A DNA stretch of 64,000 nucleotides from JBBDMX01 sp040878035 (GCA_040878035.1 JBBDMX010000016.1:1-64000), one strand, 5' to 3'. Shown: positions 24,961 to 35,279, counted from the first letter of the stretch. Made by a program: numbers and translations. Notes: generated by a model not told the origin, from the letters alone.

Positions 24961-26121
24961 ATGAAGGGCAAGTCGACGACCATGACCATTCGGCCGGAGG
25001 ACTCTTCGCTCTTCACCCCTTGGCGCTGCCCCGCCAGCGGCATCGAAAGTCTGATCCTCACCGAGCGGCCGGCGCCGGTGCAGAAGACTTTCTATTTCAC
25101 CAATCGCAGCTTCACTGAGGATGGGAAGTATCTTTGGGTGATGTGCCTGTATCCGCCGGAAGGGGGGCGCTATGCGACGCCGGTGCTGGGCGTGGTGGAT
25201 TTTACGCGTGACCAGATGCGCGTCGATCACCGGATGCAGTGCAAGAGCGGCACGTTCGCCGAGGCTGGGTCGACGCCGATGGTGCACCTGACGACCGGTG
25301 ACGCGTACTGGTTCAACGAGTTGGACCTGTGGAAGCGTGGTCCGTTGGCCGAGGATCGATTCGTGCGCCTCAACAGCCTGCCCAAGGAGCTGGCGCGCGG
25401 GCGCCGGCCCGAGCGCATCGTGTCGCACTTGACCCTGTCGGCCGACGGCGGCACAGTCAACATCGACGCACGCTTCGACGGGCAGACCTATGTCGGCGAC
25501 CTGCCGCTGGATGGCAGCCCCTTCCGCCTCTGGCAGACCCTCGATGGCTTCTACGACCACAGCCAGTTCAGCCCCATCGATCCCGATGTGCAGATGCTCG
25601 CCCACGAGTATTGGAAGGACCACAAGGACTTCGACGGGCAGCGCCCGTATCACCGCCTCTGGCTCATCCGCCGCGGGCAGCAGGCCCAGCCGATCCTTAA
25701 GGAACCGGTGAGCCACTCCGGCCACGAATGGTGGGACCCCGACGGCCGACACATCTGGTACGTGCACTACGGCGTGGGCGTCAAGAGGGTGAACCTTGCC
25801 ACCCGCGAGGAAGAGAACCGCTGGCCGGGCCACCTGTCGCACGCTTATTCCGACCGCACTGGCCGCTACCTCGTGGCCGACATGATGAGCGACCCGGTCG
25901 TCTCGGATTGCCACGTGGCCTTCCGCGACACGCATACGGGCAAGGAGGTGGAGATCGTCAACCGTCCGCCCCTGGCGGCGCACCTGACGCAGTGCGCCCA
26001 CCTGCATCCGCACCCGCAGTTTTGCTGCAATGACCAGTACATCTGCTACACAACGACGGTGCACGACCGCGTGGACCTGGCCCTGGTGCGCACGGCCGAC
26101 CTGATCGAGCGGACCCGCTAA
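24961..26121 (+). CDS. Oligogalacturonate lyase family protein (PL22-like)
   Basis: 386 residues predicted to form a seven-bladed beta-propeller. Characteristic PL22 elements are present: TNRSFTEDGKYLWV near the N-terminus, SHSGHEWWDPDGRHIWYVHYG (the conserved GHEWW segment) at about residues 250-270, SHAYSDRTGRYLVADM, and CAHLHPHPQF near the C-terminus, which supplies metal-binding His residues. PL22 enzymes cleave short oligogalacturonides in the cytoplasm, and no signal peptide is seen here, which agrees. Start choice: Met at 24961; the Met of MTIRPED at residue 8 is also possible. It is convergent with a large membrane-protein gene. Confidence 0.8.
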   Translation: MKGKSTTMTIRPEDSSLFTPWRCPASGIESLILTERPAPVQKTFYFTNRSFTEDGKYLWVMCLYPPEGGRYATPVLGVVDFTRDQMRVDHRMQCKSGTFAEAGSTPMVHLTTGDAYWFNELDLWKRGPLAEDRFVRLNSLPKELARGRRPERIVSHLTLSADGGTVNIDARFDGQTYVGDLPLDGSPFRLWQTLDGFYDHSQFSPIDPDVQMLAHEYWKDHKDFDGQRPYHRLWLIRRGQQAQPILKEPVSHSGHEWWDPDGRHIWYVHYGVGVKRVNLATREEENRWPGHLSHAYSDRTGRYLVADMMSDPVVSDCHVAFRDTHTGKEVEIVNRPPLAAHLTQCAHLHPHPQFCCNDQYICYTTTVHDRVDLALVRTADLIERTR

Positions 26122-26204
26122 GCAGAATTAGCGCAGCCAGGCGCGCTCTTGGCCACTGGATATGTCGTGCTGCAACTTGGCGAGAGGCGTTCACGTCGTC
26201 GCGT

Positions 26205-28562
26205 TCAGAACGCCGCGTAGCGTTCGGGGGATTTGCCGGTGCAGAGAAAATAGATCGCCCCAACCACCATCCAGAAGGTGGCGCCCGCCAGGCCGGCGGC
26301 GATGATGCCGCACATCAGGGGCAGGGCGCGGTGATAGGCCTGCGCGCCGCCCATGCCCACCACGGCGCTCTTGATGGCCCAGCCCACCAGAAACGAGACG
26401 CCAAAGGTCGCCAGGCCCCAGTTGCCCAGCAGGACGAAGAGCACCGGATGAAGGGGCCACCAGGTCCAGCGCAGGCGGGCGACCGCAAAGGCGCCAAAAA
26501 GCCCCAGTCCGGCGGCAATCCAGCCCAGCCTCGACACGTCAGGCGAGAGATCGCGTAAGCGGCCGACATCGGTGGCGATCACAGCCGGCGACAACTCGCC
26601 CACCGACGCCAGTTCGCCGGCGCTGCGGGCCGCCAGGGTCAGCGACAGTATCGCCCGCTGGTGCACCACGCCTTCGTCTCGGCCCAGCACGCCAAAGTGA
26701 TATTGCACCATCAGGGTCACGACGATCGCCACCGCCAGGCCGATGGCCGCCGCCGACACATAACGCCGAAGGACCTGGGCGACGGGTAGCTTGGTGCGGT
26801 CGGCCAGTTCCATGGCCGTCACCGCGTAGACCATGGGCGACTCCCACAGTTCGACGGCAAAAAGCACGGAAACCATGGCGATGAGGATGACTTGCGTCGG
26901 CCCCATGCCTTGAGTGCCCAGCAGCGCCCCGGCCACGCCGATGGGCAAGATGCTGCTCCCGACACGGTAGAGTCCGGTCTCGCAGACGATACGGGCGTTG
27001 ACCAGCCAGAGCAGGAGCACGACGCCGACGCACAGCCCGGCGAACATGGGCGACAGGCCGCTGCGCGTGGCCTGTAGGACCGCCAGGGGCACCAGCAGCA
27101 CCAAGGCCCGGCAGGCCCAGACGCTGGGAGCCGGCGTTTGGGCGCTGCCGCGTCCCAGCATGGCGGCCATGGCGATCTGCCCGTAGTAGCGCCGACCGGT
27201 GTAGCCGAATACCGCCACCATGCCCAGCATGGCCCCGAAATTCAGCAGGCTGTTGGCCGACGCCTGGCTGCCCGAGTCGTTGGGACTGATCCCTCGCGCA
27301 TAGAGCATCAGCGCCAGGTAAACGTAGATGATGTTGCCCAGCCCGAAAGTCAGGGAAATCTGTCGCGGCAGAAAGAAGGCGAAGGCAATCACCGTCAGAT
27401 TCAGCGTGGGCCGAAACAGATGGGTGGCCTGCCAGAGGCGGTCGGAGTTGGGCACCAAGGTGCGCAGGGGGGTGAAATCGTAGGTGAGCGGAATGTGCGG
27501 CGCATCGGGAAACCAGGCGTGAAATCCGTTGAGCAGGTGGAGCAGGATCGCCGCAAACCCCCACCAGAAGAATGGGGCGTAAGCCACGCTCGGCAAGGCG
27601 CGGCCTGGCTCACGTCGCATCATCATGTGGGCGAACGTGACGATGGGAAACGCCAGGCGCTCATGCTGGCCCCACTGCGGGCGGACGATGACGGCCAGGC
27701 AGATCGCCGCCAGAACCAGCAGCACGAACAGGCCACACCAAGTCTGGATGACCGGCCACCAGGCCGACCAGGGCACGTCGCGCAGCAGCGGCCAATCGGC
27801 CCCGGGAGTGCCGAAAAGCAGTCCCCGGGTGAGCCCATCATCGGGTCGCCCATCATTAAGCAGCACACCAGTCCCGGCCGGGGTCGGCGCGAGAAAGCCC
27901 GACAGATTGCGGTCGAGCCAGCGGCGCCCGGCCATCACCTGGCGGGACTCGGAATCGTCCGGCGCGCCCGCAAGCTCCAACCCCGGACTCGTCAGGGCGC
28001 GATTGAGCAACTCGGCCACTTTGTCGGCTTGCCGTGCCGGTGCGATCTGCCCAGCACTGAGGTCCCGCCAGAGTTGGCGATCGCCGACCTTGGCGGCGTG
28101 CCAGAGTCGGCCCCATGCGTTGTCGGCATCCTGGTCCGCCACGACCCGCTGGGCCAGCGCCAGGGGCGTCAGCACCTGCCCGGGCGCCACCAAGCTGCTG
28201 TTCCCCGGCACGTAGGCCATCGCCTGCGTGCTCTGCCAGTGCGTGTTGGTGGCCTGGTAGTGAAGCGGAAATACCGCGGCGCTGCCGAAATAACGCAAGA
28301 ACGACGAACCGGTGTAGGCGCACACGCTCAGACCCAGGATCACGACCATGGCCAACTCACCCGTCCGCAGCGCCCAGTTGGGATTCACCAGCGTCAAGAG
28401 CGGGTTGATCAGCAGGGTCAGGGCGATCATCACGCCAAAGACGGCCATGGGCAACGCCCCGCCGATGATGCCAGGCAACAGGGCGATGAATTGGATGAAA
28501 TGGCCGCAGCCGCAGATGAACAGAATCAACAGCGCAGCGATGAAAAGGGCCCGCTTGGTCAT
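26205..28562 (-). CDS. Large multispanning membrane protein (DUF6785/DUF6784-like)
   Basis: 785 residues with about 12-14 hydrophobic segments and one large extracytoplasmic loop (~110-270) rich in Ala/Asp. Features include an N-terminal MTKRALFIAALLILFICGCGHFIQF, GGALPMAVFGVMIALTLLINPLL, and W..H..L.FPIVTFAHMMM. The overall pattern resembles planctomycete DUF6785/DUF6784 proteins, which are distantly similar to oligopeptide-transporter (OPT) membrane domains; I recognise this by layout, not by a decisive motif. Its position facing the PL22-like gene suggests transport of sugar-acid oligomers, but this is inference. Start: Met at 28562. Confidence 0.65.
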   Translation of the reverse strand: MTKRALFIAALLILFICGCGHFIQFIALLPGIIGGALPMAVFGVMIALTLLINPLLTLVNPNWALRTGELAMVVILGLSVCAYTGSSFLRYFGSAAVFPLHYQATNTHWQSTQAMAYVPGNSSLVAPGQVLTPLALAQRVVADQDADNAWGRLWHAAKVGDRQLWRDLSAGQIAPARQADKVAELLNRALTSPGLELAGAPDDSESRQVMAGRRWLDRNLSGFLAPTPAGTGVLLNDGRPDDGLTRGLLFGTPGADWPLLRDVPWSAWWPVIQTWCGLFVLLVLAAICLAVIVRPQWGQHERLAFPIVTFAHMMMRREPGRALPSVAYAPFFWWGFAAILLHLLNGFHAWFPDAPHIPLTYDFTPLRTLVPNSDRLWQATHLFRPTLNLTVIAFAFFLPRQISLTFGLGNIIYVYLALMLYARGISPNDSGSQASANSLLNFGAMLGMVAVFGYTGRRYYGQIAMAAMLGRGSAQTPAPSVWACRALVLLVPLAVLQATRSGLSPMFAGLCVGVVLLLWLVNARIVCETGLYRVGSSILPIGVAGALLGTQGMGPTQVILIAMVSVLFAVELWESPMVYAVTAMELADRTKLPVAQVLRRYVSAAAIGLAVAIVVTLMVQYHFGVLGRDEGVVHQRAILSLTLAARSAGELASVGELSPAVIATDVGRLRDLSPDVSRLGWIAAGLGLFGAFAVARLRWTWWPLHPVLFVLLGNWGLATFGVSFLVGWAIKSAVVGMGGAQAYHRALPLMCGIIAAGLAGATFWMVVGAIYFLCTGKSPERYAAF

Positions 28563-28823
28563 GAGGGGCGGGGTCTCCGTGAGTCTGCCCGCGGATTCCA
28601 GGGACAGCCGACCCGATCATAACCGCGGCGACCGTGCCCATGCCAGGCCCCGGAGCCTTAAGTGATTCGAGCATCGAACCGCTGCCGTATGACCGCCGGA
28701 TGCTCGCCAGGAAGTCTCACGCAGCCCGGGCAGATCCTGAGGGCAGGAAGAGCGGCGGTACGATCCCTTGCTGACGGGACGGGCAGAATCGACCTGCTCT
28801 GAGATCGGCATTGACGCGCCAGG

Positions 28824-31800
28824 CTATTGGCCCAGGATCAGGTCGCCCACGTGGTCCAACTCCTTGGAATGCGCGCCGCCGAACCAGCCGATGAAGCCTT
28901 TGCGGCCGGGGCCGTCGTCCTCGTTGATGATCAGGCACAGGCCCAGGTTGGCGCCGACGCCGGGTTGGAACGGCGCGAGACTGGCCCATGGGAAGGCAAT
29001 CTCATACACCATCGAGCCGGCGCCGCCGTCCATGCGCTTTACCGCCAGCTTCACGTTGGTCACTTCACCGGCCGGTACGGATTGCGACGCCGAGCCGTTG
29101 CACCAGACCTGCGGTCCTTTGCTGCCGACGGCGGCACAATAGTCGTACTTGCCGGGCTTCTCCGATGAGTGGCGCACGGGATCGATCAGGAACTGGAGGC
29201 CGTCCTGGTTCCAGATCGCGCTATCGACCTGCTTGCCGGCGAAGATGTCGTCGGTGACTTCGACGGCGACGTAGAGATACTGGTCGTCCCAGAGGAAGCG
29301 CAGCTTGCCGGATAGATCGCCCGGCCCGGTCCAGTCGGAGGGGGATTCGAGCTTGCCAAAGGCGAACCATTGGCGAGCCTCATTCAGGTTCGCAACGGGA
29401 GCGTTGGCCCACGCTTTTTCATCGAGTTGGCCGTCGATCTGCACCGGCTGCGTGGCCCTGGGCACGCTGAGGAATCCACCCACGAGCCGCTCCACTTCGA
29501 TGGTGCGCCCCCCGGCATCGCTGACGCGAGCGCCGGTACGATAGAGGGTCTGGGCATCCACATTCGCCAGTGGGATCGCCAATTCGGTGGCCTGACCCGG
29601 CTCAAGCTTGATATGGCCGGAACCCGGCTGGGCCAAGTTGGCTGTGGGCTCTTGGCCCTCGCTCAATCCCAGCTTGCCCGCGGCCATCGGATATTGCTTG
29701 AGCAGATCCACTTGCCAGTCAACTTCCACCGCGGCAGTTTGATGGTTGGCGATGCCGAGCCTGATGGTCTGGGCGTTGGAGCCTTGCCCGGCGCCGGGCA
29801 GGAGGGTCACCGCCAGTCGATCGGTGACGGGAATCGAGACGATGATTTCGCCGACGATGCCCTTGCCGTCGAGTTGCTGCATGAGGAGCCGGCCTTCGCG
29901 GGCTTGGGTCTGAGCGGGCGCGGTGATGCTCACTTGAACCTGGCCCTCAATCACGTCGCGCAAGGCAACGGACCAACCAGGCGGCGCGACCATCGTCAGC
30001 GACTTGCTGCTGAGCTTGTCGCCGGCCAGTTGCATCGCCACGGTGCCGCCCTTGACCACGGCAGGAATGGGCGAATCCAGGCGAATCCGCCCCGGCGCCA
30101 ACACCTCGGCCAGCTTCGGCTGGGCCTGCTGATAGTGCAGAAGCACCGGCTCGACCGAGGCGCCGATCGTCACGCCCCCGCTCACGGCCTTGAGCATCAC
30201 ATCACTGCCATCGATCCGCACCAGTCGTACGTCCTGCACGCCCGCCAGCGGTACGAATACGTCCCGGCGGTCGCCTTCGTTCCAGATCACCTGTAGGCAT
30301 TGTCCATCGGCATCGGTGAACAGGAATGCTTTCACACCCCCGTCGTAGCCCTTTTCCTCCAGGAACTTCTTGATGCAGATGCCGTTGACCATGTTGTAGT
30401 AGGTGATCGCGTCGATGCGCGGGTTGTACTCGCTGTAACGGCAGTCAAAGACGCAGTGCGCATCGCCGAAGGTGCCCCGCGCTTTGCCCTGCGGATCGGG
30501 GTACATGATGGTGAACCACGATGCGCTCTGGCCGTCGGCAGCGAAAAAGGTGGTGAGCTTCTTGACCATCTCCACCGCTACCGCGTAGCGCGTCATGCCC
30601 TGGCTGTTACTGCCCAGTTCGGTGGAGTAGATCGGTTTGACGGCGTCGTACCTGGTCATCAGCGCCTTGTACGCTTCGATCGTGCGGCGAATGCCCTGAT
30701 AGCCTTCGTAGGTATGAAAGTCGTAAGCGTCCAGGTACTTGTAGTAGCCCTGCCGGAAGTATTCCTCGTTGGGTTCGACGGAGGTGGCGATGACGAAGAT
30801 GTCGGGGTTGGCCTGTTTGGCGGCCTCGTAGAGCGCGCGATAGGCGGCGACGTTTTTGCGGACCTGCTCGGCGCCGCCGTGCGGTTCGTTGCCCAGGGAG
30901 AGCATGGCCAGGTTCGCGCCGCCGTACTTGGCCAGGAACTCCTTCATGCCGTCGCGCAGCACCTGATCGGTGTATTTCTCGTTGCCGCGTTCGACGGCGC
31001 TGCCGGGCAGGCCGGCCACGCCCACCGCGCCGAGCTTGCCCACCGTGTCCAGACCGGGCAGCGAGGGGTTGTAGGGCGGCTCGCTCTTCCAGCCTCCCCA
31101 CAGGCCGATCTGGCGGATACCCAGGCGGTCCGCCAGGTGGAAATATTCGCCGATGCGGCTGTCCCAGTTGCGGATGGTAAAGGGGATCTGCCTGGCTTCG
31201 TATTGCTTGCTCACCGCCAGCGGTAGCCGCGCCAACCCGCGATACTCCGTGATCGCGTCGCCGCCCTCCCCCTGCACGGTGGCGTAGAGTTCGTAGTACT
31301 TACCCATCGTCAGGTTCAGTTTGGAAAGGTCGATGTCGGTGCGGTAGCCGAAACGGTCCTTGTTGTATCCCGTGGCTTGCAGGGTGACGGTCGCGGCCGG
31401 GGCCTGCTCGGCGCCCCAGTAATCGCGGACCACGTAGGTGACCTCCAGCTCTTCCTGGCGCAGAGGCTTGAAAGCCTGGACCGACAGATGCATCACCACG
31501 GGAGCCTCAGGCAGAAACAGGTTGCCGGTGGCATCAGATTTGACGTGCATGGTGTCGATACGTTTTTCGATCGCGGACGCCGCAGCGACGTGGGCCGCCT
31601 TAAGGTCATCGACCTCGTACCAGCCGTAGGTCTTCTGCAGCGAGACTTCGATGCGACCGGCGGTTGTGCCTTGCGGGGTTTCGACGATCTTGCGAAACGG
31701 CTGCCATGACGCGGCCTTCTGCGTCGTCAGATCCACCGTCGTGCGTTCGATCACACGGCCACCCGCATCGAGCCACTCGATGTTGACCCGGCCATGGTAC

Positions 31801-33197
31801 GAGTTGTCAGGCGAATAGAGTTGACCCTGGGCTGCGCCGCTGATTTCCCATTGGCCCGGCGCCGCGGGAAAAGCTTTGCTCACACTCTCGGTCGGCTTGT
31901 TGATGTCATCCTCCGATCGCTCCAGGTGAAGGGCACGCTCGCCCTTGAACGCCTTGGCGCCGCTGGCGCTCACCTGCCCCCTGGTGCTCCAGGTATCCTT
32001 CCAAGATGATTGTTCAAAGCTCTCATGAAAAGTCGCGGTTTTGACTTGCCCTGCCCGCACCACCTCCGCCTTGACGTCGGTGAGCCACAACTCGGGTTTG
32101 AGATCATCGCCGGCCGAGCCCTTGGCCACCACGATCGACACGGCGCGTATCGGTGAATGCAGCTTGCCATCGTTGGCGCCGCCCCAGTGCTCGCCGCCGG
32201 CCACCTGCTTGGGGTCGATGGTGAACTCATGCCATTGACCATCAGCGGACGCCGAGGCCAGGCGCGCCTGATGCCACTGGTCCGTGGCGTCGCCTACGCG
32301 CACGGTCAGTTGCTTGACGTTGGACGACTTGATCCGCATGGTGATGCGGGAAACGGCCTGCACCTGCAATCGGGTCAGGTCCTTCGTGGCCGCTACATAA
32401 GCACCGCCACCGGTGAAATCACCCGTGATGTGCAGAGCGTACCTGCCCGCCTCGGGCTGGTCCTTCACCAGTTTCAGCTCGCCCTTGGCACCGGGGAATT
32501 CCTCGCCGCGCACGAAACCCCAGTCGTTGATGCCGGCCTGGAGCAACTCGTCCAGGGCGATCGTCTGGGCCAGGGCGACCTGGATTTGCCCAGACTCTGA
32601 CACGGGGACGATCTGCATGTCCGCCAGCCACAGGGCGCCGGCCTTGCCGGCAACCTGACCCTTGCCCATCAGGATGTAGATGGCCTTGAGCGGCGGCGTC
32701 CAGCCCGCATTCCTGGGCCCGCCCCATTTTTCATAGCGGGTCACGCCCGCCACCGCCCCAGGCGTCCCCATGTGCTTGAAAAAATCTGCGACCGGGAACT
32801 GCACCTGCTGCCACTGGTCGGTGTTGGCAATCTTCAGGGGAAGCTGATGACAGGTGCCGCCCGAGTCGATCAGGCGCACTGTCAGTTGCTCGGCGCCGGG
32901 GTAACGCAGCCAGAACGACAGGACGCTCGGCGTGACGTCCGGCACGGTGCGCCCCGCCTGCACGTAGTTGCCTCCGCCGGAAAAATCGCCCTGAAGCTTC
33001 ACCGACACGGCTTGGTCGTGCTTGACCGTCGGGTCCAGCGACAGGCCACCTTTGGCCCCCGGAAACTCCGGGCCATTGCCCAACTCCCAGCCGCCATTCT
33101 CCCGATCGGGCTCGATGAGCTTCACCGGCTCGGCGGCGCGCGTCAGCGCGACCCCTAGGCAGATCAGCAGCACAGTGGCCATTACTCGCGTCATCAT
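28824..33197 (-). CDS. Very large secreted multidomain glycoside hydrolase with CBM9-like C-terminus
   Basis: 1457 residues. Signal peptide MMTRVMATVLLICLGVALTRA. Domains: two related binding modules (~23-200 and ~215-385; the second carries HWGGANDGKLHSPI), a third beta-sandwich (~390-535), a linker/Ig-like part (~560-660), a clan-A (beta/alpha)8 core (~660-1000) with acid/base E771 in LGNEPHGG and likely nucleophile E860 in YSTELGS, an Ig-like section, and a C-terminal CBM9-like domain (~1265-1457, VQIDGQLDEKAWANAP). GH39/GH5-like families fit; the exact family is uncertain. GGAG lies 9 bases upstream of the start. It heads no visible operon but follows three prepilin-like genes on the same strand. 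Confidence 0.85.
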   Translation of the reverse strand: MMTRVMATVLLICLGVALTRAAEPVKLIEPDRENGGWELGNGPEFPGAKGGLSLDPTVKHDQAVSVKLQGDFSGGGNYVQAGRTVPDVTPSVLSFWLRYPGAEQLTVRLIDSGGTCHQLPLKIANTDQWQQVQFPVADFFKHMGTPGAVAGVTRYEKWGGPRNAGWTPPLKAIYILMGKGQVAGKAGALWLADMQIVPVSESGQIQVALAQTIALDELLQAGINDWGFVRGEEFPGAKGELKLVKDQPEAGRYALHITGDFTGGGAYVAATKDLTRLQVQAVSRITMRIKSSNVKQLTVRVGDATDQWHQARLASASADGQWHEFTIDPKQVAGGEHWGGANDGKLHSPIRAVSIVVAKGSAGDDLKPELWLTDVKAEVVRAGQVKTATFHESFEQSSWKDTWSTRGQVSASGAKAFKGERALHLERSEDDINKPTESVSKAFPAAPGQWEISGAAQGQLYSPDNSYHGRVNIEWLDAGGRVIERTTVDLTTQKAASWQPFRKIVETPQGTTAGRIEVSLQKTYGWYEVDDLKAAHVAAASAIEKRIDTMHVKSDATGNLFLPEAPVVMHLSVQAFKPLRQEELEVTYVVRDYWGAEQAPAATVTLQATGYNKDRFGYRTDIDLSKLNLTMGKYYELYATVQGEGGDAITEYRGLARLPLAVSKQYEARQIPFTIRNWDSRIGEYFHLADRLGIRQIGLWGGWKSEPPYNPSLPGLDTVGKLGAVGVAGLPGSAVERGNEKYTDQVLRDGMKEFLAKYGGANLAMLSLGNEPHGGAEQVRKNVAAYRALYEAAKQANPDIFVIATSVEPNEEYFRQGYYKYLDAYDFHTYEGYQGIRRTIEAYKALMTRYDAVKPIYSTELGSNSQGMTRYAVAVEMVKKLTTFFAADGQSASWFTIMYPDPQGKARGTFGDAHCVFDCRYSEYNPRIDAITYYNMVNGICIKKFLEEKGYDGGVKAFLFTDADGQCLQVIWNEGDRRDVFVPLAGVQDVRLVRIDGSDVMLKAVSGGVTIGASVEPVLLHYQQAQPKLAEVLAPGRIRLDSPIPAVVKGGTVAMQLAGDKLSSKSLTMVAPPGWSVALRDVIEGQVQVSITAPAQTQAREGRLLMQQLDGKGIVGEIIVSIPVTDRLAVTLLPGAGQGSNAQTIRLGIANHQTAAVEVDWQVDLLKQYPMAAGKLGLSEGQEPTANLAQPGSGHIKLEPGQATELAIPLANVDAQTLYRTGARVSDAGGRTIEVERLVGGFLSVPRATQPVQIDGQLDEKAWANAPVANLNEARQWFAFGKLESPSDWTGPGDLSGKLRFLWDDQYLYVAVEVTDDIFAGKQVDSAIWNQDGLQFLIDPVRHSSEKPGKYDYCAAVGSKGPQVWCNGSASQSVPAGEVTNVKLAVKRMDGGAGSMVYEIAFPWASLAPFQPGVGANLGLCLIINEDDGPGRKGFIGWFGGAHSKELDHVGDLILGQ

Positions 33198-33383
33198 CGG
33201 TAGTACTCCGGGAAGAAGGTTCGACGGTTTTGCGGGCAGAGCCGTGCGAGCGGCTCATGTAACCGAAAGCGGATTCGTCGCCAGGGGGTTCGGGCTGACG
33301 CTGGAATCGCTGGGTGCGGGCAAATCCCTACGGGATAGTCCGAGGCAGGCGCATGGTGGGTGTACAAGATAGCGTACGCGGTC

Positions 33384-34196
33384 TCATTGGCGGTCAAACA
33401 CGTTCTGATCAGGACTGACCCAGGGACGACCATAGCCATCGGGGTACGGTTGGTACCAGGCGCTCCAATCGTCGATCGGAGTGCCGGTTTTGTTTTTGGC
33501 TTGAGCGTGCCCGTCGGCCCACAAGACATTATTGACATCCCCCGTATGACGTGAGGCGGGATACCCATTCCATTTCTCGGCATACGGCCGGTTGAACGAA
33601 AACCAAGGGGTATTGTTACCGTTGATGGCGGCATCGCTGACCACCAGTGTCTGGGTCGGGCGACCCAGCGAGTCGGGGCTGGCGGCGGACTTGCCCGCAG
33701 CCCACCAGTTGAAGCGAGCGTCGCCCAGCCCGGTCGAAAAGCCGTCGGGCCCTATGCCCAGGCCAAAAGGTTCGTACTGCCAGCCCGCCAGCGAAGCGTT
33801 GTAGCCGTAGCTGATGTTGCCGTCGGGGATCTCCTGTCCCCGCTTGGTCGCAAACTTGTCGGCCGGACACCAGACCGGCAGGGCGTTGGCATGCTTGAAG
33901 GTGTCCGACGCGACCTCGTACCAGAGCTTGGCATAGATGTGATCGTTGTAGCTGTAGAAGTTCGATCCGTCGGATCGGACGTTGACCGAAGGCGGATACT
34001 TGGTCTTGTTGCTCGTTGTGTAGGCGCCGATATAGACACTCCATTGCTTGAGGTTGCTCAGGCAACTGATCGTCTGCGCGGTCTCGCGTGCGTTGCGCAG
34101 GGCGGGCAGCAGCAGGGCTATCAACAGCACGATGATGCTGATGACGACCAGCAGCTCGATCAGCGTAAAACCGCGTTGCCTCATGTCGGATCGCAT
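33384..34196 (-). CDS. Prepilin-like protein
   Basis: 270 residues from the ATG at 34196 (GGAG 10 bases upstream). Leader MRSDMRQRG-FTLIELLVVISIIVLL with Gly at -1, then NARETAQTISCLSNLKQWSVYIGAY and a C-terminal H-X10-DGH (VLWADGHAQ). The leader, ribosome-binding site and about 60 bp of upstream DNA are nearly identical to those of the next upstream gene (34340-35194), while the mature regions differ, indicating duplication of a 5' cassette. It lies between the large glycosidase and two more prepilin-like genes, all on the minus strand. Confidence 0.9.
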   Translation of the reverse strand: MRSDMRQRGFTLIELLVVISIIVLLIALLLPALRNARETAQTISCLSNLKQWSVYIGAYTTSNKTKYPPSVNVRSDGSNFYSYNDHIYAKLWYEVASDTFKHANALPVWCPADKFATKRGQEIPDGNISYGYNASLAGWQYEPFGLGIGPDGFSTGLGDARFNWWAAGKSAASPDSLGRPTQTLVVSDAAINGNNTPWFSFNRPYAEKWNGYPASRHTGDVNNVLWADGHAQAKNKTGTPIDDWSAWYQPYPDGYGRPWVSPDQNVFDRQ

Positions 34197-34339
34197 GACG
34201 AGCACTCCACGTTCAGTTATAGACTTCCGCGTCTTCTTCTTTCCAGAACCGGCTGCCGCGGGTGGTCCGCGGCGAGGCGGGGTGCTTATTTGGTCTTTGC
34301 GAACCGAGCCGGGGCGGCCCGATGGCGGCCAAGCCCGTC

Positions 34340-35194
34340 CTAGGGCAACTCGACGCGTGTGCCGTCGGCCAATCGGGCCTTGCGGATGCCCGAGGTGTTG
34401 GTGGTCTTGTCCCAACTGTTGGACTGTTTACCCATGTCGTTCTCTCCGATCGCCGCAGCGTGGCCGTCAGCGAACGCCACCTGGGCTTTGTCACTGTGCA
34501 CCATCCACACGGCGACTTCGTCGCCGGTCATGCGCCGGGGATACCACACGGCGCTGCTGCTGGCGCCCCGTTGCGATCCGCCCTTGGAGGCGTCCGCCAG
34601 CATCGCCCATTGCGAGGGCTTAGGGACGTTGTCCAGGCGGTAGGTCACGTGCTTGTAGGTGTTGGGCGGATCAAGGGGATTGGGGAGGATGGTCTCGACA
34701 AAAGTGCTGGTCTCATCATTACCGATTTTCCAGACGTTGGGGCTCATGCCGACCATGCCGTACGAGTAGTTCATGTCGCGGTAGGTCCAGTCGGAAGGGT
34801 TCAGGGCGCGGATGGTGTCAAAGATCTCCGCCGAGGGGCACAGCAGGACCATGCGGGAGGTCACATAGCCGCCGGGCAAGTCCTGCCATTGGTTGCCAAC
34901 TGGCCCTCCGGCGGCTGGGCGCAGGAGAAACAGCGCCCACGGCGCGTTCTGTAGGCCGGGACCCGGGTTGAACCGATAGTTGGTGGCGGCGGGGATGTAG
35001 TAACGGTAATCCGCGGCGTACGAGTTCATGGCGATGCTGCACTGCCGCTGATTGCTCAAGCATGCCGCCGCCTTGGCGGCCTCGCGCGCGGCCCGCAAGG
35101 CCGGCAACAGCAGTGCCACCAGCAACGCGATGATGCTGATGACTACCAGCAGCTCGATCAGAGTAAAACCACGTTGCCTCAAGTCGGATCGCAC
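34340..35194 (-). CDS. Prepilin-like protein
   Basis: 284 residues, GTG start at 35194 chosen by alignment with the paralogue downstream (leader MRSDLRQRG-FTLIELLVVISIIALL) and a GAGGAG ribosome-binding site. It has RAAREAAKAAACLSNQRQCSIAMNSYAAD and H-X9-DGH (HSDKAQVAFADGHAA). The variable centre contains PNPLDPPNTYKHVTYRLDNVPKPS. Part of a three-gene prepilin cluster upstream of the large glycosidase gene and downstream of an autotransporter-type PEP-CTERM gene. Confidence 0.9.
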   Translation of the reverse strand: MRSDLRQRGFTLIELLVVISIIALLVALLLPALRAAREAAKAAACLSNQRQCSIAMNSYAADYRYYIPAATNYRFNPGPGLQNAPWALFLLRPAAGGPVGNQWQDLPGGYVTSRMVLLCPSAEIFDTIRALNPSDWTYRDMNYSYGMVGMSPNVWKIGNDETSTFVETILPNPLDPPNTYKHVTYRLDNVPKPSQWAMLADASKGGSQRGASSSAVWYPRRMTGDEVAVWMVHSDKAQVAFADGHAAAIGENDMGKQSNSWDKTTNTSGIRKARLADGTRVELP

Positions 35195-35279
35195 GACGAT
35201 CACTCCTCTTTCAGTTACTGACTTGCGTGCCGTCTTCTTCCTTCCAGAAGTGGATGCAGTCCGTTTCGTGTAGACCCTT

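Noticed and set aside
27138..28622. 494-codon plus-strand frame
   Set aside because: Antisense to the membrane-protein gene, rich in Arg/Gln/His/Gly with no domain; the minus strand encodes clear hydrophobic helices.
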